DNA of 64,000 bases from NCBI GenBank assembly GCA_029747585.1, contig JAPEVF010000010.1, positions 146,856-210,855 of the forward strand, written 5' to 3'. A program made the translations under genes and the position numbers. Below are positions 1-11,055 of the stretch, in pieces; the stretch's first letter is position 1, and every line of letters begins with the position of its first letter. Under the pieces are notes generated by a model. The model did no database searches and was not told the DNA's origin. It saw only the letters and a program-made list of their open reading frames with translations. Source of the stretch: Pleurotus djamor. Taxonomy: Eukaryota; Basidiomycota; Agaricomycetes; Agaricales; Pleurotaceae.

Positions 1-1
1 G

Positions 2-235
2 GGGACGGGCATCAAGAACAGAATGGCCCAAGCAGGGATCGACACTAGCCTGCCGTTCAATGCGGGCAGGCGATGGTGGGAGGTCGGTATTTTTCTCTTT
101 ATTCCCCAATATGATGCCAGAATTTGATCTATCTATATTCTTTAATAGGCATGGATACCTCGTAGATCTGGGGAAGAGATTAGTTTAAGCCGCCGTAATT
201 ATCTTCCTGTGTCTCAAGCTGACAGCCCGCGATGA
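2..235 (+). CDS. 3' end of an unidentified gene (5' end outside window)
   Basis: The left edge appears to hold the last two exons of a plus-strand gene, 2-82 and 149-235. The reading frame is open from base 2, a GT donor follows base 82, an AG acceptor precedes base 149 (66-nt intron), and the joined frame ends at a TGA at 233-235. The visible tail is about 55 residues, rich in Arg and Trp, and reads through the splice with no stop (...RRWWE joined to AWIPRRS...). I do not recognise the family; with so little sequence no function can be given. It could also be chance, but the clean splice pair and closed phase favour a real gene end. Confidence 0.5.
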
Positions 236-391
236 AGGGGCTTTTATGCATGTCCTGTGGATTTCAATGCGCTGAACGATGTAGAGTACTTTATGATCCC
301 GAAATGAAATGACCTCATGGGCGCTAAGCTGCGAGTCCATGGCGCCCGGATAAACGTCTTTCTATCTGTTACTCAGTGGCTTTCTTCTCGC

Positions 392-772
392 ATGGGCTCA
401 CTATGTTCAAAATCTAGCAACTACTCTGGTGGGCACACAGTCCTCGGACCAGCTTCTACTCCATCCGGAAATCGCCCTTCTGCACCTTCATCTCCCCCCG
501 ATCCGCGAGCGGCTGCGGCTGCTGCTGCTGAGCGTCGACAGCTGGCAGTGAGTCTGTTTAAATGTGGCATGAACTCGGCCTCCTCATAAACATGATACTA
601 GGAACAAGCACGGGGCACACATGCAGCAAACCCTAAGAGGGGCCAGCTTGCGGCTCAAACTGGGAAGACTTCGGGCAACGCAGCCAATACGCGGGATGAT
701 AGATTAGTGGTGCGTCGATTGAAATGATGAAACCTGGCCACGAAGAACTGATAAGCCTTGCAGTGGGACTGA
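392..772 (+). CDS. small acidic-basic protein with N-myristoylation signal
   Basis: Three exons, 392-547, 602-709 and 764-772, give a 90-residue protein; both introns are 54 nt with GT/AG ends and the last exon codes only Trp-Asp-stop. The ATG at 392 is preferred over an upstream in-frame ATG because it starts MGSLCSKSS: Gly at position 2 followed by Ser and Lys is a classical N-myristoyl motif, and Cys5 is a likely palmitoylation site. The body has a Pro/Ser segment, an Ala7 run followed by ERRQ, then an Arg/Gly/Gln-rich tail. This suggests a membrane-tethered peripheral protein. I believe it is a conserved fungal protein of unknown role, but I cannot name it; function is not inferred beyond lipid anchoring. 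Confidence 0.72.
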
Positions 773-1026
773 ATGATGGTGGTACCTTGGAGATATTGCG
801 CAACGTTTTGGGGGAGGAAAGGCTACTCTAGGGTTTCGGTTTATTTTGCATGTCAAATGGGTTCCTGGCTTCTTGTGCTCTAGTAAGGTTGACTGCCTCG
901 AGGGGCGGCGAGCAATTCTTTGGGCCTCGTTGTGCCCACGTTGAACGGTCTTTGCCCTTTTGCCACAAATATGTACCATGACTACCACAAAAAANTGGAA
1001 CCAAATATTGCTTGAGCGCCACCACC

Positions 1027-2184
1027 ATGACTGGATGGGAGAAGGTCCTATGGAAGAGGCAGCCTTATCCAGATAACTACATTCCTTCACATGCGTTTTT
1101 GTCTTCTTTGAGAACAAACCGTAAGTTTAGCTATCCAACGTTGCGTGCCACCCCAAACCGTGTCTAACGTCTAACACCCGAACTTAGCAAATTTTCAACC
1201 TTACACTTATTGGACTCTGGTTCTCTTGTCATTTGCCATCTCCCAGCACCTGTCATCCTTGTTCATCTTCCTGGCAGTCTATGTTCGTCTGAAGGACTTG
1301 TCTCTTCATCCCCATTTCCTCGTCTGGGCGTCGGTAGTCTGCTTCCTCGTTGGCTACGTGGTCTGGGCGCTGCTTGATTGGGCCGAGGATCTCAATGTGG
1401 ACCGCTATGCTAAATGTAAGGGCGATGTATCACCTTTTCAACTTCAGACTTAACCTTACCGTTGCGCCAGTTGTGTCCACCCTCAAATCATCGATTCTGA
1501 TGTTCCTCGCTCTGATGTCGTTGTCTCCAGTCCTGAGAACGCTTACTGCGGCTACGTCCTCAGATTCCATCTGGGCCCTGTCAGCAGCTTTGTTCCTGCT
1601 CAATCTCGTACTCGCGGACTACAGCTCAACCAAAGTATCTGGACACACCCAAGAGAGGTACGTTTCCTTTCTTTGCAAAGATGAGACGACAGCCTGGAAA
1701 TGCCTCCTTAGATTAACTTCTGTCTTATCTATGAATGCCGCGATTTCGTCTTCTGTTGTCCTCGCGTCTCGTCTGTCAGATGATATATCGGTATTTGCCC
1801 TTGTTCTGTTCGCAGTCCAATCATTCGTCCTGTTTCCAATGTTCCGACGTCGACTGCAGGTAATCGATTTTCCTACGGAAACTCAGCAATTATACCTGCT
1901 GATGCGTTTTGGCATGTCTAGGATTCGCCTATGGTCTTCCAGTCCATCCTGACCCTGGCCCTGGCGAGCCTCTCGCTTGTCTTGATCATATCAATCTCCA
2001 CGACAATAACGGCACTGTTCTCTGTCGTCCTGATCTTCGTCACGTTCTTTGCTCCCTGCATGCTCGTTTGGGCACAGCGTTACAAAAAGTGGGTTCACAT
2101 CCGCGCCTCTTATTCTCCATCCTGATCGATGATGCCAGCGAAATCCGAGGGCCTTGGGATGTTGCGGTACCCAGGATCAATTAG
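1027..2184 (+). CDS. GPI2: GPI-GlcNAc transferase subunit GPI2 / PIG-C
   Basis: Six exons (1027-1120, 1188-1415, 1471-1657, 1712-1859, 1922-2088, 2139-2184) encode 289 residues. The N-terminus contains WEKVLWKRQPYPDNY, the PIG-C signature, followed by several hydrophobic segments, the conserved SPVLRTLT stretch, LSMNAAISSSVVLASRL, and a C-terminal KNEIRGPWD motif, all in family order. GPI2 is a multi-pass ER membrane subunit of the complex that transfers GlcNAc to phosphatidylinositol, the first step of GPI-anchor synthesis. Length matches the family. The 54-nt intron at 1658-1711 has no stop in frame, so retention would add 18 residues; spliced form fits the family better. The gene faces the bZIP gene tail to tail. 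Confidence 0.95.
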
Positions 2185-2884
2185 TTCGTCTTCTTCCTCA
2201 GGACCTCTCCCGACGAACATAACGGATGAAGCCAAGTTCCGGTGCTTCGCGATTCAGTTTGGGACGCTTGTGTATCGAAGTCCTTCGAGAGGAGACCATG
2301 TTATCAACGTGCCTGGGTATCTGCGGCGCCGGGCGCGGAGGGTTCGTGGTGATTGCGGGCAAAGACTCGAGCTTCAAGCTTCATGTCCAGACACGGGGGC
2401 AATGGCAATGCTTCGATCAGCGCCAGAATCGGTCGATCAGATCAGAGGGGACGCTGCCCACCGTGTATTGATCGATGAGGCCTACCGTAACCGATTCATA
2501 TCATGTCTAGTACCCTGATTAATGTGACGACGGACATCAAACGCGTTCGATGATGGGTTCCAGATACCACTCGATAAGTATGACAGCTCCGGATTGCCTT
2601 CGTAAGTGAGTAAATCACGATGGGACCTGCGCACATGAAGGTGGTGTGAAGTTCAAGTTATATATACACTTCTGTTTACCTGAAAATATATACATGGTTA
2701 ACGACAAGATATGTTACACTATCAATACAGGTATATGACAAGATGCGGTATCACTAGAATGAATGTATGTCTATTATAAACTATTGGGCCCAGCAGGACA
2801 CGAAAGCAATATGTGGAAAGCATGGCTGATACAAAAAAGTGAGAGGTTCCTCCATCCAAAGAGTCCTGTGAGTACATGAGTTCA
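2185..2884. other. gene-free stretch between convergent GPI2 and bZIP genes
   Basis: About 700 bases between two stop codons on opposite strands, so it should hold both 3' UTRs and terminators. Short open frames exist around 2129-2518 but overlap the GPI2 stop, lack splice partners and show no recognisable motif. I see no gene or repeat here. Confidence 0.6.
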
Positions 2885-4398
2885 TTAAATCGTGTCATCG
2901 ACACCATCGTCGTCAAGTCGGGGACGCTTCGACCCAGTAGCCCCAACACCCATGCCAATACCTCTTGCTTCAAGGACATCCATAGCAAGGCGGGCGGCAC
3001 CATCTGAGCCCTTTTTCGTCCTTGCTCGTGTTCGGCGTAAAGCTCCGAATGCCTGAGCTTTGATGACTGCAAGTGTTCCTGAAATTGGTGGCGGACCAGG
3101 TGAAGGAGAATGGGATGTCCGTGTTGGTGCGGTAGAGCGGCGAGGTCGGAGTCGGTGGCTATTCGTATAGCTGCTCCCATCATGCTCGCGGGAGGAGACA
3201 TTGTCTGGGTCTGATAAGGAGGGAAGACTTGGGACAGGCGTCCGATCGGAAGTGGAAGCAGGCCGGCGCGTACCAAGACGATACCGAACACCGTCGCCAC
3301 CTGTTCCTTGCAACGAGGTTATATCGGCCGTCCCACCGTGGAGAGTGACCTCCGCCCCGGTGCGATTCCTGCCATAATCATCGGTGCGATCGATATGGCC
3401 GTCGGGCGGAAATGTAAATTGAAACGGGGAGGTCAGGGAGGTCGAGGAAGATGACGGCGGCGTGGAAGACGGAGAAAGCGACCGGCTGTTGGAAAAGACA
3501 TATGGCGGATTGTCTAGGTTGTTCAGAGGCACTTTCTGATCCTCAACAGGGAAGCGATTAACGAACATTTCCGAGGATGTTAATGTTGGGGATTCGACAT
3601 AACCCGGGGAATGTGATGAATGGGTACTGGGGCCTGACTCGCCACCCGACGAACCGGTGTGGGTGATCGCAGAGGGCCATTGACCTTCTCGACCTGTATT
3701 CTGTATCTGGTAGGTATATGGGGCATATTTGTTAACGCGCGCCGCCATATGATGGTCGACGGACGCATCGATGTCTGGGCTGGTATACGGCATCGAGGGC
3801 GAATGATTTTGGTACGGACGGGCCCCTGTCGCGTACTGGCCGCCGCAGGCCTCGTCGCCCCTGTACGTCATGCCATCGCTTGTATATGGTTGCATATGCG
3901 TCGATCCTAGTTGCGGGTTGATAGGATGGTGTTGGTGCGACTGCACGGGGGCGTACGATGGCGGTGGCGGCAGGTCGTCTAGGTCAGAACCGTGGCCTGT
4001 TTTCTTCGACTGCCACAGTGCCCTCCAGAAGCTCTCCCGTTCGCGAAATTCGTGGCGCAACCGAGCATTTTCTCGCTCGAGTTGGGTTGCCTCTGCTCTT
4101 GATTCCCTACAGGAATCCTGTAGCTGAAGAACCACGGATTCTAAGCTGGTCACTGTCGAGAAGTAAGGGTCACGACTGAGGGCGGGCAGAGTCAATGGGG
4201 TAAGGGCGAATGCGAACCTGTTTCCTCAAGCGTCGCGATGTAGTTTGCACGCCTGGCTCTGAAAGCAGCCTGAGCGTCGGCATTTTTCTTCTTCCTGAGT
4301 TGGACATCGGTCAAGCGCGATGATGAGAGGTCGTCCTGCTGTGATTTTGAGGACGCGAAGAGGTTTTCTGAGGGAGAGGAAGGCGGAGACTTAGGCAT
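2885..4398 (-). CDS. bZIP transcription factor
   Basis: Two exons, 4218-4398 and 2885-4152, joined by a 65-nt intron inside the bZIP domain, give 482 residues. The basic region NADAQAAFRARR follows RKKK near residue 40-55 and has the Asn...Ala-Gln...Phe-Arg pattern of fungal AP-1-like bZIPs. It runs directly into a leucine-zipper coiled coil (LEETVTSLESVVLQLQDS... then RAEATQLERENARLRHEF). The remaining 380 residues are low complexity, rich in Pro, Ser, Tyr and His, typical of a disordered activation region. A near-C-terminal basic patch could be a second nuclear signal. It is expected to bind DNA as a dimer in the nucleus; targets cannot be read from sequence. Confidence 0.9.
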
Positions 4399-4717
4399 GG
4401 ATGGAGAGAAAGGGAATACTGCTCGAGCAGCAGATGTTGGTGGAGATTTAAAATGGCATGGAAAAAAGAATTCGAATCAAGGGCACGAGGAGAGAGAGGG
4501 TCCGCGGCCCTTAAACTGCAAGCAACCGTCCACTCAACTTAGCCGATGGCCTTTCGCGCACTTTTTAAGATTGGCTCAAAATTCATAGCGCCGCTTCGTC
4601 CTGACGGCCAGACCCCAATCAGCCTTTACTACATCTAGCTTTCCTCCCAAGAGAAAAAAATATTAAAAAAAAACATCGTTTTATCCTGGAAATCGCAACG
4701 GTCCGGTAGACACACCA
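4399..4717. other. gene-free stretch: bZIP promoter and APC4 3' region
   Basis: 319 bases between the bZIP start codon and the APC4 stop codon. It should contain the bZIP promoter and 5' leader. An A-rich stretch lies near 4655-4675. No gene, TATA box or repeat stands out. Confidence 0.5.
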
Positions 4718-7700
4718 CTAACCCACTGGCCCGCCAACAGCCTCCTCAACATCTCCTCCAATATCTTCCCCATCTCCTTCCATATCAAGTGTCTCCATCG
4801 TCGTCCCTTGCTCGTTCAAAACACACGCAATTCGCCGCCCAGCTCGCCCATTCACCGCAACTTTCACTTTTCCTGGGTCCGCCAGGTTCAACCGTCGCCG
4901 CCTCGTGACCGGGTATCTACTTGAACGCAGCTATTTCCACGATTAATCCCCAGCTTTATTGGCCCCAACACTCCGAAACAATGTCACTTACATGGCCATT
5001 CTTCCACGCCTCTATAATACCGAGCATCATGTCTTCTTTGTCGGGGACGGTCACATCTTCTCCTGATACAATCAACTGATACCCTAAATCATTATAACTG
5101 GCTGTAGCTGCGAACATCGAACCTGGATGCTTCGATCACGATCAACAGTGCCGCCCAATGGTTACCCACTTACCGCTTTTGTTTGTCGCTTGGAAAATAA
5201 TTACCACACTCTCGTCATCAAAAAAGGCGACGTCGTGCAAGTCTACGACAGGCTCTTCTTCGCCTCCTTCGGGTAGGACGAACTCGCGTATCGACGCTTC
5301 AACCCTATCTGCCTGTCGTGATGTTGCATCGTTATACGGCGCGCGTACCAGACACACTATTATTATTGTCATGGTGTCAATGGCAGAAGCCGGCAATGGG
5401 AAGCACCTACAACAGCTTCGTCCGTTTCCGTTCATACTCAAGACCGCGGCGAAGTATTGTATGAAACCCTAGAGTAACATCTGTGAGTAGTCACAAATAT
5501 GGCAAGTTGAGAAACTAACCTGCTCGTGTTCGATGATCCGTACCCCAACTCCGCTTCCGCTTAGTGAAATCCGGCGTGGTGCCAGGTCTGGTGTAACAAA
5601 GGGGAAGGTCAACGCAGAACGGGCTGCAGCGCCAGAGGCGTGAGCAAATAAGTGTTGACATCGTTTTGCAAGTTCCTGCACCAAAGCATCAATGTTTCTA
5701 TCGATGTGGTCCAACTCCTTGTTCGATACAGGCCTCTGTTTCATATTAAGTTCCCTACCTTGCGAGATTAAGAAGTCGATATACCTGGTACTCATTTGGT
5801 TTGCCCTCTTTCGCCGCCTTTCTTGCTCGTTCCAGTACCTCTTGCAAAGGGCTATGCTGTTCTGGCACGCCAAGATCATTCGGGGTGAATTGGGGCACCA
5901 ACCCAATGAACCACTTGTCGATGGGGCTAACCTGGAGCCCGGAAATGAAATAATTGTTGACCTCAAGGACATCAAACCGAGCGGCGGGGTTTCCATCATT
6001 GCCAGGATTGGCGTTGTTCACAGCTAAAAGCGTGTAACAGAAATAACAAACTAAACGAGTGGCCCACTTACCAAACCGAAGCCATGCTATAAAGTCGGAG
6101 AAACGGCGAAGTTCTCGGCGGGCAGCCGACACCAGCCAACTCGCAATGATGATGCCTCGGGCACAGAGCTTACAGCATACATCTAAATCGTCACTCGATA
6201 ATTCGAAGGCAACGTATTGAGGCCTGTTGGGGTTATGATCGGTAACTAAACGCATGAAAACTTCAGGCTTACAGCAGCGACCAGCCTTTAACTTCTTCCA
6301 AAATAAGGTGTAAACGTTGAAGAGCAGGAGTGATCCTTTTCTCCGCAAAATCCCGAATTTTGATGAGAGCTTCGGTGACGGTTGTCTCCCACTTCTGAAT
6401 GCCCTATGCCGTACTGGCTATTGAGTTGGGTATTCTCAGGACGAGGACAACGAAATACTCTTTCGCTCATCTGTTCCCCACTACCCAGAAGGTCATTAAG
6501 GGGATCCGTACTGCGTCCTGTTAGCAGGACTCTGGTGAGGTCCAGAATAGCAGTAGATTCTGTTTCTAAAGGCTCGATTGATGCCATCAAAGTCCGGACG
6601 ACAAAGTTAGAAAGAGAGCAAACCTCCGTAATCCGTAACTTGCTTTGCTTCCAGCGCCCGAATCCAGCGAGGTCCCATTTCGCGAGCACCACTTGAGGTC
6701 TCTGAGCCGAACCACGCTGAGCGCATGTCCTTTACTAACCGCACTATATACCAAACTAGCCTACGCGCAGATGTCGAACTGGTCGCGACATCCCGAACCT
6801 TGCGATCGTCTAACAAAGGCACAGACAACACTGTGGGATGGAAACTCAACGACGACGAATCTATTCCACGCTCGCAGGTGGCGTGGCTTAAAAATACTGC
6901 TTTCTGGCCGTGATGGAATAGAGACACATGGGGGCGACCATTCAGGGAAATCGAGCCTAACGGATAGCTGCCATCGAGAAACAAGAATAGATGACCAGCT
7001 GTATCCGCAGCGACAAGTATGCTCCCCGTAGTAGCATCTTTTGGGTTTGAAGGATCTTTAGGTGACACGCCTGGGGTGGTTGAGCTCATCGAAGCGACTT
7101 GAGGGTCAGAGTCCAAGCCAGGCCAGTCTTTGATGAAATCAGGAAGTACATCCTTTGAGGTCACGCGCGTTTGGGTTGATTGAAACGCGAAGAGGTCCAT
7201 GACGCTGGAATGCGCGTCGGACAGGTGAAATACTGTGTACGAAGTTATTGACACACCTGGCCTGCGTTTGTTCTTGAAAATGATCGAGGAGAGGCAGCAG
7301 CTTGAGGATAGAATGCGCAGAGCCCGTCTGAGGTGGCACTTAGTTATCAGCCATGATGGGAAGGAAAGCGAGAATGTCGCCATACGATGACATTGCGCCT
7401 AGGTAAACTCGATGGAGGTTTAGAGGTTGATCCTTCTGGAAGCCACCAGAGGTCAATGATAGAGGTTTCTAGCGACGGATTCGAAGGAACAAGAGGAAGG
7501 GAGCGTTGTTGGTGACCGTCCTGCAATGAATGCAATGTCAACTTCGGTGGATCGTGAGCTACAGCGATGGTTTGGCCTTTAAGATAATAAGCGGTGTACG
7601 CATCCTATGAAGATGACGGTAGATGCGCACCATCTGGGCTCCACGCCAAGCCTACGATGCCCTTGATGTCTGATGCCACTTGTATGTCCCATATTTTAGG

Positions 7701-7853
7701 GCCTTGCACTTTCCATAGGCTTATTCGGTCCTTCGTCCCCAGACGCGAAACAAGTACAACAAGGTCTTTGTCAGGGCAGCATGCAGACGGAAATAGAGTG
7801 TACGAGGAATTCAGCGCGCAAACACCGAGAGATGCAAACGCTGTCGTCTCCAT
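4718..7853 (-). CDS. APC4: anaphase-promoting complex subunit 4
   Basis: Twelve exons in phase (low to high: 4718-4930, 4992-5122, 5174-5468, 5520-5735, 5785-6023, 6072-6223, 6273-6403, 6459-6565, 6624-7204, 7257-7327, 7386-7576, 7631-7853) encode 849 residues. The N-terminal WD40-like part carries KDLVVLVSRLGTKDRISLW and GLAWSPDGQTIAVAHDPP; later come LFLFLDGSYPLGSISL, an ARRLVWY...MRSAWFGS block, LLTGRSTDPLNDLLGSGEQMSERG and IQKWETTVTEALIKIRDFAEKR, which are APC4 long-domain landmarks. APC4 is a scaffold of the APC/C ubiquitin ligase that drives anaphase and mitotic exit in the nucleus. No frameshift is present. The first exon start was chosen at the methionine just before the WD40 region. 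Confidence 0.93.
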
Positions 7854-7989
7854 GGTTCGCGACTGAGTTCAACAAAGTTTTGGTGGCGTCAAGGTATGAC
7901 CTTACGTAAGCAACCGCCCTCTTATAAACCAAGAAGTAAATGGGGATTCGGGAAACCATACATTGAGCCTACTAATTCCGAAGTCGACT

Positions 7990-10618
7990 TCATTTGACTT
8001 TTCTTCGTTTGGAGCCTTTCCCACTTCCAATAGAGTCGCCCTTCTTGGCCCGAATCCCCTCGGAGGCTTTGCCTCTATCCCCTAAATCTTTGTCGAATCC
8101 TCGAACTCCCTTCTTCCGCAACGGCTTACTAGCTGAACGCTTCATTGACTTTGCCTCTGGTAAGCCTATCTTGGTCGGCCTAGCAGCCTTCTTCGCCGAT
8201 CGAATAGCGGCACTCATAGATTTTTGGTCACCAATTTCTTGATCTTCTTCCCTGGCTAATTTCTTCCGTTTTGCTTTTCTTGAGAGGCCAGAAAACCTAT
8301 CCCGTTTGGGCTGCAAAGTGTAAGTATGACATTTACACAGTGATGGTAGCTCAATAAGTACTTTATCCGGGGACTGAGTACTTCGCGTGTCAGTGGATTG
8401 GTGTTGTTGTTTACCAAGCGCTGTGTTGACATCAGTCCTTAGGGCCATGAAATTAGAAAAGTAACGGACCGGCGGACCGTTCCTTCTCTTGAGCAGTTTG
8501 AAACCATGTACGCGCAGGACGTGAATAGATCTCATCTTTATGCTCGATGAGATTTTGTCCCTTCTGTAGTTCCATCTCAGCGCGTCGAAGCTAGACGCAG
8601 AATCAATTAGTAAAACCGATATGCGGGAAGAGGGAAGTAGTGCACCTGTTTTTCTTCCTGTTCCTCGTGCATTATCTCAGCCACCTCCTTTTTCATGGCT
8701 TCGAGTTTATCGGCCCAATGAGCTATTATCTCTGGAGGGACGATTCGGTGTCGTATCTGATCGGCGCCAGCGCTATGCTTTATTGCAGCCTTCAACATTT
8801 TGCGATCAGCTTCGCCAACAAGAGTTACAGAGCTAACCCAAAGGAGTCAGCCCGACTACAACGCCTAGACACAATGCCCTACTTACCGCCCTTGTCTTCC
8901 AGCCCTCGCAGTGCGTCCGACACGATGGAGGTATTGTGCTAATTGATTTGGCATGTCGTAGTTGATGACAGTATCAACGCCCTTAATATCAAGACCTCGA
9001 GAAGCCAAGTCAGTAGCCATCAAATAGTCCACAGATCCGTCTCTGAAGAGTTTGAGAGAACGAAGACGCTAGGGAAATATCAATAGGACAAACGAGAAGA
9101 ACTGAATCAAACTCACTTGCTCTTGGGTTAGATCACCATGTAGTTCGGTACACTTTAGATCCAGAAGCCCAAACACTATGCGCATTTGATGCGCAAGCTT
9201 TTTACTTCGGAGGAACACAATCGTGCGTGTTTTGAAAGTGCGTTTGCACAGTGTGGCGAGAATAGCAGGCCTTTCGGCTTCTCGACCTGCGCGAACACGA
9301 ACAAATTCTTGGATTAGACTACGGGCAGTGGTTCGCTTGGGGTCCACAAAGAGGCGGACGGGCTTATTGAGAGACAGCTTCACGAGCTCGTCCACGGAGT
9401 CCGTCATTGTCGCCGAAAACAACATTGTTTGGCGCGATTTTGGGCAAGACTTGACGATCTCTGTCAATTCGTCGGCGAAGCCATCCGACATCATTCGGTC
9501 TGCTTCGTCTAAAACAAGGATATCAAGTGCATCGAGTGTGAACGCAGGTGAGTTGCGGATGTGGTCAATGAGACGACCAGGTGTGGCTATCACAATATCC
9601 GGCTTGGTACGCAATGCTGCTTCTTGAGCCTTTACCGACAAGCCACCTGTATATCATTTAGTGTGGGACAACCGACGGCATGGGCGACGCACCGACTAGC
9701 AAGCAGAACTCAATATCTGTTTGAGCGGCCAATTTTGTACCAACATCGAGACATTGCACGCCAAGTTCTCGAGTAGGTACGAGGACAAGACAGCGAGTTG
9801 CAGCAGATTTTCGGCCTTTGTCTCGGTACAACAATCTCTCTATCATCGGAATGATAAATGCAGCCGTTTTTCCCGATCCAGTAACAGCGTTGCCAACTAC
9901 ATCCTTCCCTAAAAGAGCGACGGGTATGGTAGCTGCTTGAATAGGCGTGGGTTTGTTGTAACCGAGCGCGGAAATTGCTTTCAATAGTGGTCGCGAGAGG
10001 TTCATTGATAAAAATGAGCTAGCTTCAGAGGTTGACGCTTCGTTATCAAAAAAGGCTGCTTTGCGGTCGAGTTCTGTTTGAGATTCAGGCTCGCTCTCAT
10101 CGCCAGAACTTTGATCGCTCGAATTGTCTGGGTTATCTTGAAATTCGTCGAGGGAGGCGCTGTCGTCGTCGTCACCATCATCTTCATGGAAAGAATCAAG
10201 CTCTCCGGTTTCATCTTCGCTGTCGTCATCCAGCTGCGAAGGGTCGTCGTCGCTACTGTCAGATTCTCCGTCCAATCCCTCACTAGCGTCAGTCGCGGCC
10301 GTTTCTACTTCACTCCTTTTGCGTTTCCCTTTTCGACGAGCAATGATATCATCGACAGATATAGGTTCCTGTTATGTAGTTAGTGAGTAATGAACCAAGA
10401 TGATGTAGGAAAAGACCGACTGGTTTTGACGCTGACTTGACCACATCGTCAAGGTTATCCAGCCCACCTAGAAGGTCCATATATGGATCGCCAGTCCCGT
10501 CAAAACTAAATTCAACATTGAGCTGAAGTCCTTCATTGGCGGCCTCCTTTCGGTGGTCGTTCGGAGGCTCCCCGGTCTCATCGTCCGAGTCGATGGTCAT
10601 GACATAGTCGGTTGCCAT
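7990..10618 (-). CDS. DRS1: DEAD-box RNA helicase DRS1 (DDX27 type), ribosome biogenesis
   Basis: Eight exons (7990-8310, 8362-8420, 8470-8590, 8646-8832, 8887-9068, 9117-9646, 9693-10368, 10421-10618) encode 757 residues. After a long acidic N-terminus come the Q motif (GYNKPTPIQ), Walker [28 protein letters not shown] box [11 protein letters not shown], and motif [16 protein letters not shown]. The tail [26 protein letters not shown] and [15 protein letters not shown] identifies the DRS1/DDX27 branch, which acts in the nucleolus in 60S subunit assembly. The 51-nt intron 8311-8361 is stop-free and in frame, so an alternative isoform with 17 extra residues is possible. Only 136 bases separate its stop from the APC4 start. 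Confidence 0.95.
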
Positions 10619-11055
10619 TGGTAGCTTCGGGCAAGAGTCACCAGAAAACGCGTTGAGTTGGACAGTGGACACGACGGCGAAAAGAAATTTAAGCTAGCCA
10701 CGTGATATGAATGGACCCTGTCGGCCAGGGGCCAACATCCGCGTCGAGGGGTTGGTGGACGGTGATAAGGTCCCAGATCGCGTAGCAAATGGGAAAGCTC
10801 AAAGCGACATCAAGCTTCGAGTAACAGTAATCCCAAGCTCGTACGAAAGAAGTACATGGTGTCAGATATGAAATGATACAACATGCGCAGAGATATATGA
10901 GTGGATGATAAAGTTATAGAGTATCTGAGGTGCAAATGACTATATGCAAGGTATACGGAAGGAGGGTGAAATGCTAGCATGATAGGGTAACGAGCGAAGA
11001 AATGCGTCCATGATCGATCCGAATGCGAAAGTAGATGAAAGATGAAAGGAAAGAA
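10619..11055. other. gene-free stretch: DRS1 promoter and RasGEF 3' region
   Basis: 437 bases between the DRS1 start codon and the stop codon of the upstream-lying RasGEF gene, both on the minus strand. It must hold the DRS1 promoter and the RasGEF terminator. No motif was recognised. Confidence 0.5.

Noticed and set aside
2129..2518. Plus-strand open frames after GPI2
   Set aside because: They overlap the GPI2 last intron or exon, have no matching splice partners and no family motif; judged 3' UTR noise.
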